Positions 44,125 to 60,765 are shown, counted from the stretch's first letter. The stretch is 64,000 nucleotides of DNA from Atrichornis clamosus (GCA_013400975.1 WBMZ01009464.1:62001-126000), one strand, 5' to 3'. The notes: generated by a model not told the origin, from the sequence alone. Translations and numbers: made by a program.

Positions 44125-44165
44125 AGAGTGAAATCCTGGCACCATTGAAATCAATATGAGTCATG
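44125..44165. repeat. Probable ancient amniote dispersed-repeat fragment
   Basis: GTGAAATCCTGGCACCATTG followed by AAATCAATATGAGT resembles a widespread old repeat I recall from bird and reptile genomes, with a TGAAATCCTGGC and CATTGAAGTCAATGG core. I cannot give its family name with confidence. Confidence 0.4.
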
Positions 44166-44311
44166 AGATCTGACTGCATGAAAGCAAGTGTTTTATTACC
44201 CTACATTACTTTGTCAATATATAAATTCAGCTATTTATTTTCACACATCACAGCAACATGCAATAAAGTTTAACAGACCAAATCATCCACTTTCACTGCA
44301 AAATTGAATTG

Positions 44312-44372
44312 GTTTAGGATTTGTTTTTTATTTTCTTTTGTTATTTTATGTTTGGTTTGGGTTTTTTTTAAG
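44312..44372. repeat. T-rich/TG low-complexity tract
   Basis: The stretch is mostly T and G, including TTTGGTTTGGG and an eight-T run. No other content. Confidence 0.55.
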
Positions 44373-45818
44373 TTCCTATTCATGTTTATGTTGGCCTCTC
44401 TAAAATGCAAATTAATGGAAGTAAAGATACACTTATGGCAAAACTGTCTGAGTTATCTGACAGATGTTGTATGGCTCCGCAACAGCAGAATCTGCAGGAT
44501 TCACCTTCTTGCCGTTCTCTGGAGCCCCATTTGGTGGTGAAACAGGCTTTTTCAGGGGGTTGCAGCTTTAAATAATAATAATGAAAAGAGTAAGTTAGTT
44601 CCTGTGTTTTGAACCATGTTTGTTCTGACTCTGTATTAACCACGTCATGTCACCCTAACAGTTTTTCAGAACTAATCAAATTGTGACATTATACTACAAT
44701 GACAGAAGAGTGTTGCAAGTAGAACTGTGGGCTTTTCTGATACTTCAGCTGTAATGCAAAGTTGTTTCAGGAGCAGCTGTGGAATTAAAGGCTAATCCAA
44801 TTATGCTGTTAGCAAAAATCGGTAAAAATAAAACCCCTTAACACTGATGTAACATTAAGAAGCAGACATTCCTTATTTGGCTGGATGCACAAGTGGATAT
44901 CTGCTCCAAAACATTGTACATGCTGAATACAGAAAAAGCTGCTGTTTATATAGGATATTTTATTATATGCATTTATTGATTTTTACTGGAATAAACATAC
45001 AAATGGTAATCATTTCCCTGAAATCATTAAGATATGTTCTCTTCCCTCTGTGCATTCTTCTCTCCTGGGAATCTCTTTGGTGGTCAGCAACCCCAGAGTC
45101 ATACCTGAACACTGGTGAACTGGTAAAAGTTGGCACCAACTGGACTGGTTGCTTTCCAGTTCTTCTTCCTACAGAAATAGGCATTGTGTGGTTCCATAGG
45201 CTAGTGGTTTTTGAAGAATAAGCATTGTATTAACCCACCAGGTGAAAACAATTCTTCATCAGGCAGCAATGTTAGAAACAAAGAGCAACTTACAATTTTT
45301 TTTTAAATTCTATGTCATAAACCTTTGGTGTTGACAAAGTGTTCTTAGGTTTCAAATTTACTTGCAATTATTTTAAAGCTGATCTCTAAGCGTTATTTAA
45401 CTCTATATTCAAAATCTGAGAAAGGCATGCAAAATAATGTTCTTTACCTTGAATTGGTTATTATGTCTTGTGGTGTTGTACTTGTCTCTACCATGAATCA
45501 TTTGCATTTCAGTAACCACCAGTGCGTTGGCTGACTGTAACTACAGACTTTACAAATGTACCTGTTACAGCTTTCATGTTCATGACTAGTGTTTTAAAGA
45601 ATACTTAACACTTAACTAGTTGAATTTGCAAAAGGAAAATGCCTGCATATTTAATTAACTGCTTGCTTATTACTTTTTATCACTTGAACTTTATGTATTG
45701 GTAGGAAAGTACAAAACAGGAAATGGATCCTTTTACCAAGTAAAGTGAAAATGCATGAATTTATTATAAAAAAACAATTTAATGACCACCAAAATTCTGC
45801 TCTCTTTTTTTATTCCAG

Positions 45819-45972
45819 AATCGAATGGAAGAAAGCAAAGCACTCTTTAGGACAATTATCACATATCCATGGTTCCAGAACTCTTCAGTTATCCTGTTCT
45901 TGAATAAAAAAGATCTATTAGAGGAGAAAATTATGTACTCCCATCTAGTTGATTATTTTCCAGAGTATGACG
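45819..45972 (+). CDS. GNAQ: GNAQ exon 6 (residues 246-296 and one base of codon 297): NKKD guanine-specificity motif
   Basis: The exon is 154 nt, follows a strong pyrimidine tract and CAG acceptor, and ends at a GTGAGT donor from 45973. The translation begins [19 protein letters not shown] and ends [12 protein letters not shown]. The G4 motif NKKD (residues 274-277, bases 45903-45914) gives specificity for the guanine base. The exon matches human GNAQ as I remember it exactly; GNA11 would have DKILYS and PEFD where this has EKIMYS and PEYD. An open frame continues 47 nt past the donor into the intron before a stop, but the splice signal and exon 7 frame show it is spliced. Confidence 0.98.
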
Positions 45973-49699
<3,727 letters not shown>

Positions 49700-49812
49700 C
49701 TGTACCTGAGGGGTCCTCCAAAACCAACTTTCCGTGATTGAAGATACACAAGAGGGACTGTATTATAACCTGTGAAAACAATTTGCATAATACTAATTTA
49801 TTGCCGGCCTGG

Positions 49813-49834
49813 ACTCTGTGAATGTCCACAGAGT
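49813..49834 (+). promoter_or_regulatory. Stem-loop in proximal GNAQ 3' UTR
   Basis: ACTCTGTG (49813-49820) and CACAGAGT (49827-49834) are perfect inverted complements separated by six bases, about 115 nt after the stop. The human 3' UTR, as I recall it, retains both arms with a longer loop, which would suggest selection on the pairing. A function is not known to me. Confidence 0.5.
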
Positions 49835-51545
49835 TTGTAGTTAATATTATGATTTTATTTAAACTATATGGAGGAAAACCAAAAGATGCTGAAGTACATT
49901 CACAGCACGTTTCCTCATTTTTTAGGCAAAACCTTGTGACTAAATGTGTTTCAAATTCTCAGTCATACATTTACAAAGGATAGCAGTTTTTTGCTACTGA
50001 AGCAAAATCAAGCTGGTTTCCTCTTTCCCTAACCCTTTCTCTCCCCCTCCTTTCCTACCCTCCTTATCTTTTAAAAGGTACAATGGCCTTTTTTGTTCCC
50101 CAGTTGCATTCCTGGGTGAAATATTTTCTGTTGAATGATTTGGTCAGGAAAACATTATCATCACAATTTAAGACATCAGTCATTCTAATTTTACAGTATG
50201 TACTTTCTCTGAAAGATCAAAAAATATCGATACTGTGATTTTTAAATTCTTTACATGAGTGTCTTCATTCTGTCTTCACTTTTGAGACTATAATATTGGG
50301 ATTGCAAAACAGAATTACCATTGTCTAAGGATATTAAATTTAACTGTAATTTTACAGCTAAGAAAGACGCACAGAAGACAGTAATGAAATAATTAAGACA
50401 CAATCTGGGATGTACATGAAATATGTTAGAATCTCTTTTTAATTGCCATGTGCCGTTTTTTTCTCTCTTCTTTTATTCACAAATGCCAAATAGAAAAGTC
50501 AGAGACACTACATTATCCCCAGTGGCTACAGCCTGAAACAGTGTTGTTTTTCTCAGTTGTGTGGGGTGTTTTTTCTTAAGTTAGAGCTTTTTTATATGTT
50601 CTTTTTCCACCGTAGAGAAGTTATTTTTATTGTACAAAATTCATGTTGCCAAATCTGGCTTTTTATAAAACCAATGCTCTTGAAAGATAAGATACTGATT
50701 GAAATGCCAAATGGATGGGTTGGGAACTGACCTGATTGAGTCAACTGCCAAATGATTAACACACACAGTTTCAGCTCATATGTTCCCTTTTTTAGAAAGT
50801 ATACATTTTCTAATGCCAAAACCAACATGTAAGTGAATATGCTATGAGGTGTACCATGCACCCTCATCTAGTCGAGTAATTTAAAGACAGTTTAGATCTC
50901 TCCTTTTGTCAGTTATGACATGAGATTGTTTTCTGTAATAATGTCAAGGCACCTTTAGTTGTATTACAAGAAATTATTGATGAGAGATCATGTTCAGGAA
51001 CCTGTCTTGATAAGGTTGATTATTAACTGATTCACATGCATTTGTAGGCTTTCATGCAAAATAGCCTCTCTCAATGTTCTTTAGAAGAGATTTATAAATG
51101 TAAATGAAGCAGTGAGAAAGTCATTCTTGAAATTTAAATGTGCAATTTTTTAACAACAAAAATGCAGCACACATTGATGAGCCTTTTTTCTGCAGCTTGG
51201 GTTGAAAGGTGTTTTTTGATCAGGTGCATGATTGCTAGCAAGAAAACTCAAGAGTTCAGACATGTAATTGGATTCATTATCTGCTATGCCAAGTGGCACT
51301 AGAGTGCACTTAACACAGAAATTGCTGCCATATAGCAGTGGATGGGAGGTGGAAGAAAAGAATGGCTTATTAGTTGATTACCAAAGTTAACAATAAATAC
51401 TAATGAGACGTTTTTCATCCTTAGCCCTCCCTACTCCAAAACAATAATAAGAACAGTTGCTATTTTTTGCTCCCTCTTAAAACACCTTGTAATTTAAAAC
51501 TGGTTGTAGGTATAGTGCAATTATGAATGCTATAATCATTGTACA

Positions 51546-51563
51546 TACATATATATATATATA
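51546..51563. repeat. TA dinucleotide microsatellite in the 3' UTR
   Basis: About eight TA units preceded by ACATACA. In a transcribed region it could pair with itself; likely polymorphic. Confidence 0.8.
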
Positions 51564-52249
51564 TGGCAGCATCCATATTGGCTTTGTAATCATTAATTTT
51601 TGGCAAATTGAATGTGCTGTATTGATATGTATCTATGTAATTGTATTGTATGTCTTATAGCTAATTCACACTTTAAATAATGTTATTTTATTTACTTTTT
51701 TAAGAGAGAAGAATGTAAATTTTGTCAGTTTATTTCTGACTAGGGATTTGTTGCTGTTTTTATTTACAAAACAAAATACTATAGTACAGAGCGGTACTAG
51801 CATCGTGCTGTATAAAATCATTTGCACATTCCTGAGTAGAAGTGAATTGGAGACACCAGACAGAGATGATTCACATTCAGAGCAATGCTTAAATCTTGTC
51901 AGGGCTTTATACAGCTGTAGAAAACAATCTTATTAGAAGAACTTATGCCATTATATCTCCAATTGGAACATAAGCTTTAAATATAAATTTAATTTTTATT
52001 TGACAGATTCACATTAGGTTACTTTTACTTTTCTAAGAGACTTTATTGGAAAAGTAAATGTAGAGGTATTTCAAACCATTATACATAAATACTAATGCGT
52101 ATATGCTGTTGCCCTAAAAATACCATGATAAAATATAAAACATAAGATCAATCGATTAGTCTTTCAGAAACTGCAGAAACCTGAAGTATAAAAACAACAA
52201 CCAAAAGTCACTATTGTTAATGATTTTAAGGAGTTAAAATGTTTTATTT

Positions 52250-52255
52250 AATAAA
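52250..52255 (+). terminator. GNAQ: Candidate poly(A) signal AATAAA
   Basis: This is a canonical hexamer within a T-rich context about 2.55 kb after the stop codon. A G-rich stretch (GAGTGGGGG) lies about 50 nt downstream. It could produce a shorter GNAQ transcript; usage is not provable from sequence. Confidence 0.45.
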
Positions 52256-52485
52256 GCTAAAGCAGGTAGATCTAGGTTATAAAAAGTGACACTGACATTC
52301 TGAGTGGGGGATCAGAGCAGTGACTCTTTCTTACAATGTACAGCTTAACAAAATTGGTCCTGATCATGCTATAAATGCAACAGAGTTTCTGTTTTCACAG
52401 TTCCACTGTTGATAATATCCCTTCTTTTAACCTGGGAATACATTGCCCACACTCGATTCAGTGCTATAAATGGAACTGTAGCCAA

Positions 52486-52546
52486 AAAAGAAAAAAAAAG
52501 AAAAGGAAAAAAAAAAAAAGAAAGGAAAAGAAAAAAACACAACCAA
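52486..52546. repeat. A-rich (A/G) low-complexity tract
   Basis: A-runs broken by single or double G over about 60 bp, generating lysine-rich shadow frames on the plus strand and phenylalanine-rich ones on the minus strand. It lies about 230 bp past the AATAAA at 52250. Confidence 0.8.
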
Positions 52547-52935
52547 ACAAAAAGCCACACCAGACAGTGGTGTCTGACAAGAGTTTGGAGGTTTTTAATT
52601 TGTTCTTTTTTCTTATGGGATATTGGATGGGGGAGAAGGAAATGTGGTTCCAAGTTTTGTATAAAAACAAAACAAAAGTTTACTCATGCTTTATAGTTAT
52701 ATTGTGATTGCAAAAGTTTTCAAGAGTGTGTGCCACTGGGCTATTTTCTGGTATTTTTTAGGTGAGTTGAACCTGTGGCAATGTTTAGATCATTTGAGCA
52801 TGTTCTGGGAAAAAAAATATTCGGCATGCCAAGGCAAGCTTTACATGAATCACCTAACACAGCATAGCGGTATGACAGTTTACAAAAACATTTTCTTTTT
52901 AAATAACACGGCTGTTCCCACTTGTAGTATATTCC

Positions 52936-52970
52936 ATTGTGGTGGTGGTGGTGGTGTTGCTGTTGTTTTA
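52936..52970. repeat. GGT/GTT trinucleotide microsatellite
   Basis: About six GGT-type units followed by GTT and GCT variants. Low-complexity; any frame across it is spurious. Confidence 0.75.
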
Positions 52971-53576
52971 ATTGGTGGTTTCTACTATGCCTTACAGTGC
53001 TAAGTCCAGAAGTTTGTGCCTCTAACATGAAGCTGAAGGCAAAAACATTAAGACAGAAACCCTTTTAACTTTGCCAAATGATGTGTTTTCTTTGAATGTC
53101 ATAAATGGGGGAGGAGGGAAGGAAGATGTCTTGGGAACCTGTGTATTCTAAATGTTCACTAGCACAAGAAAGCTGTAATACGTGTTTTACAGAAACCTTG
53201 AACTTGCCTTTTTCACAAATTAACTGGCACTGTCCTTACAGATGTAGGGTGTTGCAGCTATAAGGGCAGTTTACTTTTTATAATTCAGTCTCTTTTGATT
53301 GTCAAGGTGTATGGACTGTACTTTTTAATCATACTGCCACATGATTGTGAATCACTTTTTAAAGTTTGAAAATAGAGAAGAGACTTTTAATGCTGGATAA
53401 CAGTCAGAATTGACTGCATGATTTGCAAAAATTCTATATGGGGGAAAAGGGCTGCATATAGATACTGCTAGACTCCCAGCCTTGAGTTGTAAGGTGCAGA
53501 AGACATTCAGATTACTCCACCTCACGACCCTTTCCTTGTTAAACATTCTTCACAAAAGAATGAAATATTAGGAGAA

Positions 53577-53611
53577 AATAAAGACATGTTAACCCACATG
53601 AAAAAAATAAA
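53577..53611 (+). terminator. GNAQ: Candidate distal poly(A) signal pair
   Basis: AATAAA occurs at 53577-53582 and again at 53606-53611, followed by a TG-rich stretch (53630-53665) that could act as the downstream element. This is about 3.9 kb after the stop and is a plausible long-isoform end. Other AATAAA hexamers at 54383-54388 and 54839-54848 are alternatives. Confidence 0.4.
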
Positions 53612-54899
53612 ATTTAGACAATTTATTACATGTGCTGCTATTCTTGGAGCTCTGTGCATGGTTATCCTGCAGACTATTACTTTAGTGAACTAATGAAGTG
53701 TTCACAGCATATTAGCAAGGCTGACACATGACCTACCTCTAGTTAAGAGACCCATAAAGTAAATACGTTTTGGAGAGATTGATGGAAGTTCAGAAATTCA
53801 AATGTCCTGGTATAGGTAGTTCACCATGGTATTTTAGAAATTGACACTTTTGCAAATACAGTCCCTCTTTTGATATAAACCATAAATTCTAAAATTTGAT
53901 AGACATTATACACCTAAAGCCATCTGTCTCTGTTTAGCTTACTAGTTCAGTAGAAATCTTGCAAAACAAAACATTTAGTTTGAGAAGCTGAGCTACTGAT
54001 CTTTTGCCTTTTGGTTACATATAGCATTTTGAGTTCTGTCAGTCAAATAAGAAACTTTTCTATCTGCAGAATACATTGGGGTCACAATTTAGATAGTTAA
54101 AGGATTTTACTGTAAGTTTAACTTGAGCTTTGTCACAGTAGCCATACTACAGGTAAGAAAGGAATAGAGATTTTCAAAATAGTGTCAAAAATACAGTCGG
54201 CCATATCAAGCTTAATGTAACTCTGTTGATATGGGGGTTTTTTCTCTCAAAATACAGTTTAAGCTGATACCTGTTGCTGTATTCCTCATTTACCATGTTG
54301 TAGGAAATCCTTATTTGACCCATTCTGGTTTTTTTTTTAAGGAAGGCGTGTCAGATGCATTTTTCAATTTACAGTATTTAAAAATAAATACCATATTTGC
54401 TGTTCTTAAAGTGTCATTTAAATGCATGTATTATGTGTTGCTTGAGGGACAGAAATAGTTTTTTTGAAAAACTAATACACTGTACAGTTACTGCCCCTCA
54501 AAAATGTTGCTGGTTAAAAATACAATATTTTTGGCCATGTCTTTGTACTATAGTATCTTCATTCCTTGAAATTTAGTTTTTCTGAAATATTATTTGGGTT
54601 TATTGTTCTCCCAAAGTGCTTCTTACTATGATCACTGTTGGCTAGATGTATTACTCCAAAATTACTTTTTAATTATATGTGCTCAATCATCGTCTAAATA
54701 TTAAAATTTCCAGAAATTCTTTATTACAGCCAGATATTCAAAACATTTGTTACAGTGTAGATGGTAGTTTGACAGTATGGTTAAAGGTTTGGGGCTTTTT
54801 TGGTTTGTGTACAATGGAAACTCAGAAGCATGGGAGAAAATAAATAAAACCTATGCCTCAGTAAAAGAAAACTCAGACTTTGCAGACAGTGAGGCAAAT

Positions 54900-57800
54900 T
54901 TCTTAAAGATTTTGGATGATTGCAGTAGCAATTGCAAGAGCATTGTGTTTCTCAGATCTTTTTATTTGCCTGTGTCATGATAGGAATAACAGAAAGAGAC
55001 CTTTGTGCTACTTTTTGGAAGTTTGGCTCATACTTGGTCAACAATCAGTGAATCTCAAATCTTCATTACTGAAGAAATCGTATTTCAGGCAAGTTGCAAA
55101 AATTAGTTTGTTCTCTACTATGTGATCAAAACAGTTTCAGTAAGATTCCTGGAGTGCAAACTGTTTGTCTAAACAAGGACTTAAGTGAATGGTTCCTCCT
55201 TTTTCTTTCCAGTTGCAGAATGTAAGGGAGAAGGATCAATCAGTAGGGAAGGACTTATTTTATCTCTGTGTCTCAGTGAAGATAATGTCAACAAAACACA
55301 GTGTCAGTTGTGACCTTTAGATGTGTGAAATAGATGTAGAAACTGTATCTGTGTGATAAATTGTGCATACTTGTGATTAAAACCTTACATCAGATACTAT
55401 GATCATCTCACCCAATTACCAAGCGCTTTGTAAGATACTATCCCAAACACCTAGGGGTTCCAGAATATTTATAGGCTGTCACAAAATACACACTCACCAG
55501 ATCATCAGGAGCACACCTGGTTTCAGTATCTGATATCAAGGCACTGGACCCCCTCTCACAGCTCATTGCTACCAAAAGAAGCTACCCTCCAAGACCTCCT
55601 CTCATCCTGGTTTTCATGTGCTGGGAGCTTTCCCTCTCTCCTATGTCAGCCTTGCTGTTTTGCCAATGAACTGGATGAAGAGAAACCCATTTTTGCTGTT
55701 TGTGCTTGCCTGCTTTATTAGTCTGATTTTCAGGGGTTTCAGACAATTTGGCTGACCAGTGGTTCCAACAAGTTCTAAGGTGACCAAGTGGAAGAGGTAG
55801 AATTGTGTGGCCTAAAGGCTTAGAAATGAGGAAAAAAGGGAGTAAAACTTTCCTCCCTGTAAAAGCTAGTCCTAATGTAGTATCTAAACCCTTTATGCAC
55901 TTTGGGTTATTAGCTGTTCTGGATTGGAAGTGTTCCCTTTTCACTTTGACAGGTCTTGATTGCATATTTATTTGGGAAAAAAAAGGAAGTTACAAGGAAA
56001 ATTCTTTCTTGCTCCCCTTTAAGAATCACAAGTTCCTGTATACATGGACCATATGCAGCTGTAGTTGGAGTGATGCCAGCAAGTCAAACTTAGTGTTAAG
56101 GATGGAGAAATGCAAGAATTGGGCTTTTATTTATCTCACTAAAAAAGAACCAACAACCAAACACAAACTGACACCCCTCCCCCCCAGAAAAAAACCAAAA
56201 ACCCAATACCCAACAACTGAAACCAACCAAACCAAAACAGATTCATTTCCAGGAAGATCTGAAAAAAGAAAATAAAATGCTTTCTGTCTTATTCAAAATG
56301 CTGTGTTGCTGGACATGACATTCAGGGTTTACTGCGTCCTTGTCCAAGGCACTCCTTTCTCCATTCACGCTCGTCTGGTCACTCCCATTAATTGCTTCCT
56401 GCCTTCTGAAGAAAATGCAGTATTGCTTTATGTATGTACACTCTGGAATACTTTCTGATCCTTGTGAATTAAATGTAAATTGGTCTGATAAAATTCAGCA
56501 ATTGATGATGCATAGTACAGGTGAAGAGGAACACACTTTCCACTTAATCTTGTTTCTTGTTCCTCCTGCCATGTTGTTCTGATTATTTTTTGGTATCTTT
56601 CCTTTATCCTGTTTGCCACAAAGAGAAGGTTGCTTGACATACCAGATTCAATTCTGGTAGTCATTACAGAATTGATTATAATGGCTGCATTAAAGACAAA
56701 TTGTGGGTAAGAACAGCTTCAGAAGGTTCCTGTAATCAGGGGCAGATCCAATTAGCCTTTTGGACAGGCATTTCAGAAAACAAAACTAAAACACTATCTC
56801 TGGAATACAGTCAACTGAAGGATGTAGTAGGCAAACATGGGCCAAATTTGTTCATTTTAGTATGTCATTTTGCATTGTCAGTAGAGAGCTCTTTGCCAAG
56901 ATGTTGCTGAAAATAGGCCTTTTTTCCTTCAGTCCTGTATGAGCTGGTTAATGCAATGATCAGACTGGCACTCAACTGAAGAGATGCGTTAATTCAACAA
57001 TAAGTTCAAATGTGTTCTTGCAGAGATTATTGCATAAGATTACTTTATATGATGCTAACGACAACAAAAAAAGGATTACTTGCATGCAGTAAATATTTAA
57101 GATATTGCACTTTTATACATTTATTATAAACAGAAGTCACTCTCTCCCTAAAAATAAAATTCCATTTATCTCAAGATGAAGTATCTGGAGTCTCTTAACA
57201 ATTGTCAGTTACTTGAGCACGCAAGTGTGATTGTTGTATACTAGAGGTTGATTAATTTGTTATCACATGCTGCAGAACATTTGGTTTATTCTAAATACTG
57301 ATTTTGGAAAGGCAGAATAGTGTTTTTGTGACTATCTTGGTGACTACCTTTCTCAGCATGTCTTAGGAGAACCCTCACAGTTACTAATAGGATCTGATTA
57401 ATTTTAGCTCAAGAAATTGACTGATTTAGTATCCATTATCAAGGTTTTTTTTTCAAGTAAGCAACCTGAGTGTATTTGAGCAGCAAAAGGCTAGATATAA
57501 GCATAGTCAAATTTGATACTTCCCTTGCGTAATAATCTTCTAACACATAAATCAATAATATGGCTATAATTTAACTGATGGATCTACTCCTGTTGAATTG
57601 CAATAGGCCATGGTGGTACTAAGAAGAAATCAGTTTTCTTTATCTTATATACATAATCAGTATTCAGATTCTTCACACAATATTGGAAGTGTTCAAATAA
57701 TCTTATGATTAATGCGTAGAAAAACAGCTTAATTTTCGGTATTATTTAATATGGTCTAGAAACTGTTTGAATCTCTTGTAAGAAATTTTAGAAATGGCGC

Positions 57801-60280
57801 TACAAGTGGAAGATTCCTGTGGTTATGGATTAAACAATTCTCTTTGGATAAATATTCACACTCATACATGCTGATTTCATTTCTGCTAATACAAAACCAG
57901 CAATTCCACTGTAGATAGAGAAACATAATCCTCAATCAAAAACTGGAAAATATTTTATAGCTAGAAGGTGTCTATACTGCTCAACCTAGTTGATGGTGTA
58001 CAATGTAAATGAGCACAACAGATTTCCTAGTCAGAGGAAAGCATATGTATACTGAGAAGCCATTTGTTTAGGTGACTGTTCACTTGTTAAGGTTATTAGA
58101 AAAAAATCAAACTGGGTTTGAGATACTTTGTTAGCATATCTCTAAGAGACTTCTTTAAACGCTTTGCAGTACAAAGTAATGCAGGTTGAAGTTCTTTCTC
58201 CCTTACTCTGATGCTCAAGAGCTGAGTGATGCACATTACTGCAGAGTGCTCAAACGGACACCTCCAAATTGCAGCAGAGGGGAATAGTGTAATGCTACAA
58301 GACATGGAAGGCAAACCTTACATCCCTAGTATTGCAGATGAAAATGGTTTTGCTAGTTTACCTGCAAAATATGCGTAATTTAATTACTTAGTTTGTCTTC
58401 TCAGTAGAAAATGCTATTTTGGCTTCAGTATTCTAGCTGATAGTCTTTTTAATTCTTCACGCTTCATTTGTTCTAGTGGAAATAGGAAAGAATGGTTGTC
58501 TTACCCTAGGCTACAAAAACAGCTTAATTCCTTTCCTAAACTCTCCATCACTAAATGTCCTGATTTGCTGTCTTAGAGAGCCCCTAGTATGAGCTTGATT
58601 TAGCCTTGGATTGCACAGCAAGTAAAAAGACAGGTCTTTACCACTAGAAATTAACAAAAGAGCAGACAAGTTTAGCTGCTGCAGCCTTCATTTTCTGCAG
58701 TCTATTCATACTGCTTTAGTCTTTGCTTTCAATAATTCTGTGACCAACACAATTTAGGAGAAGGAAAATAGTTTCCCATGTCTGCCTGGAGGTGTTTTGA
58801 GTGAAAATGTCACTCCACTAACATGAAAAACAAATCTGCTTCTCAGAAGAAGCTTTTTTTAGCATTGATCATCTGAAATTTCCAAACTTAGTAGTTGGAA
58901 GTTCTGTAAGTGACAGAGGTTAAAGCATTAGTTTAAAGGAAGTGTGTGTGTCCATCACTTAGGCCAACAAGGCACTATTTAAAATGCTTATGGGTACATG
59001 GAATTTGCTGTTCAGTGCACAGCTGTCACTGTGGCCTGCTGTGTCACTTGTGAACAACCCAGGGCCCTAAAGAGTTTAACAGAAAGTCATAGTGGCTAAT
59101 GTCGCTGCATTCAAAGCAAGAGCAGGTTTGCTTTGCTTTAGTGGGAAAAAACTTATCTACAACAGAGATACCTTTTTCACTTTCTGTTTTTTTCCTTCTT
59201 CTTCTCATTTTTACTAAAAAAAACCCCAAAAACAACCAAACTAAACCTCCCAAAGGAACTGGCAAGGCTAGTGACAACCTACATGCACATTCCAGACAGT
59301 AGTTTTCAGTCATGTTGTTTGAGCCTACAAGTGCCCAGTAGGTTTACAAATATGACAACTGTGTGTTGAATCTGAGCCTGTAATTACATCAAGCCTATAA
59401 TGTCAGGGAGAATTCAGTATGTAGGTGCCCCTGGTTCTTCAAAAAGATGCCTTTCTCAAGTGGGAAGAAAAGAAGTAGGTAGTGATAGATGGCCATTAAG
59501 CATGTACTGAGAGCCATAGTGAGAACAAGCAGCACACTGGATTCTAAAGCATCCACGCACCAAAATTACTGGTGCAAGAGGAGGGGAATTTTTGTGGAAA
59601 ACTATTTGTGCAACTACTTATGCTTAGGCCAAAAATACACTGGGAAAACAGCAATGTGGAATACATCACATCACTTGTTAAAAAGTCCTTTGAAAATAAA
59701 AATGGTAAAGTCTGAGGCATTTTGCCAAGGTTTCAAGGCTGTCATTAAAGAAAACCCAAGTGGAGAATGTATCTGTGCATATACTACCTAGCTATAAATT
59801 TAGGAGCTGTGACATTTAGAATATGGCATATATACATAATGACATAAAGAATTCAACACAAAGCCAATTGCAGGCCACACAATTTTACTTCTTTCATCAG
59901 AGACAGGTACAAACACTTTCAAGTATATTTTTCTATATCTACATACACATTTCTATAGACATAGCAAGCTTATCAGGCATTTTGTGATGTCTGAGAGTGC
60001 CATAGTCAGATAATGGTTACCTGTGTAAAGAATTTTCAGAAAGTTATTGTAAAACCATTGTAATTTCATAGATGTTAATGAAAACTACAAGTTGTATTTT
60101 GTTTGATTTTCTTTTGTTTGCATTAAATTAAGTTTATTTTAAAGGTGTTTTCTACAAGCGTCTGACTTTCTTGATATTTTACATCTAAGTACAGCTATGA
60201 TTTTCTACTGGCTGAAGGGTATTAGGTTTCACAGACTACAGTGATAATGAGAAAACTGTGAATGCGGTGGTTAAGATACC
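54900..60280. other. Intergenic region downstream of GNAQ
   Basis: I see no exon, RNA gene or recognisable transposon in this stretch. The longest frame (55805-56275, plus) ends in an A/C-rich low-complexity run and resembles no known protein. A/C-rich tracts occur at 56146-56240 and 59213-59250. Distal GNAQ 3' UTR could extend into its first part. Confidence 0.6.
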
Positions 60281-60299
60281 AGAAATACCTTGTCATGCC

Positions 60300-60765
60300 A
60301 GGTGCCCCTCCTGACTCTGCCTCCTTGCCCTCTCCCCAGCGAAATGGGAGGAAATAGAAAGCGGGCCAGAAGCTTCCAGGCTCAGGCTCGTGACTAGCTG
60401 AGGAGGAAAGCCAGAGCTGCCCGTGCAGTGCTGGTCAGTGGGGAACGCAGGTGGGCAGGGGACCCGGGGACAGTGGGGGTCAAAGCCAGGCTCTTTGCCC
60501 CGACCCCGCCTTAACCCGCTCTGCTCCGTGCCACTCGCCCGCCGGCCCGCCTCGCCCTGCACACCAGCCTCTCTCTCGCCCCTCGCACAGCGCCTCAGGC
60601 CCCACAAAAACCCCACCAGGCCCCACCTCCAGCTGAGCCACGCGGGATCACCAAAAGCCCCTCACCTGCCTCTGCGCTTCCCTGCTCAGGGTCTTGCAGC
60701 ATCACAGCATTGCACACCCAGCTCATGCCCACCAGGGGAGAGTCTGAGACGCGGAGGGGAGAGTA
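60300..60765. promoter_or_regulatory. CpG-island-like GC-rich block
   Basis: This block of roughly 450 bp is strikingly GC-rich against AT-rich surroundings and contains about two dozen CpG dinucleotides, concentrated around 60500-60600 (CGCCCGCCGGCCCGCC). Such islands usually mark promoters. Open frames across it (60423-60815 plus, 60293-60616 minus) are proline/arginine-rich and are expected by chance in GC-rich DNA. I found no start of GNA14 in it. It may be the promoter of an unannotated transcript or an isolated GC-rich insertion. Confidence 0.5.

Larger units (their letters stand above)
49700..52275 (+). other. GNAQ: GNAQ 3' UTR, minimal extent (may continue to about 53.6-54.9 kb)
   Basis: The sequence after the stop has no open frame, and its first 200 bases closely resemble the mammalian GNAQ 3' UTR as I remember it, for example around TTGCATAATACTAATTTATT and the stem-loop at 49813-49834. 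Conservation of untranslated sequence indicates it is transcribed. It is AU-rich with several ATTTA motifs and a TA dinucleotide run at 51546-51563. I set the minimal end just past the AATAAA at 52250. Further AATAAA hexamers at 53577, 53606, 54383 and 54839 make longer isoforms plausible. The true end needs RNA 3' end data. Confidence 0.75.

Noticed and set aside
52369..52707. Lysine-rich and phenylalanine-rich ORFs of 94-110 codons
   Set aside because: They are produced by the A-rich tract at 52486-52546.
55805..56275. 156-codon ORF on the plus strand, the longest in the window
   Set aside because: It has no recognisable domain, ends in A/C-rich low-complexity sequence, and lies downstream of the GNAQ 3' UTR without splice or promoter signals.
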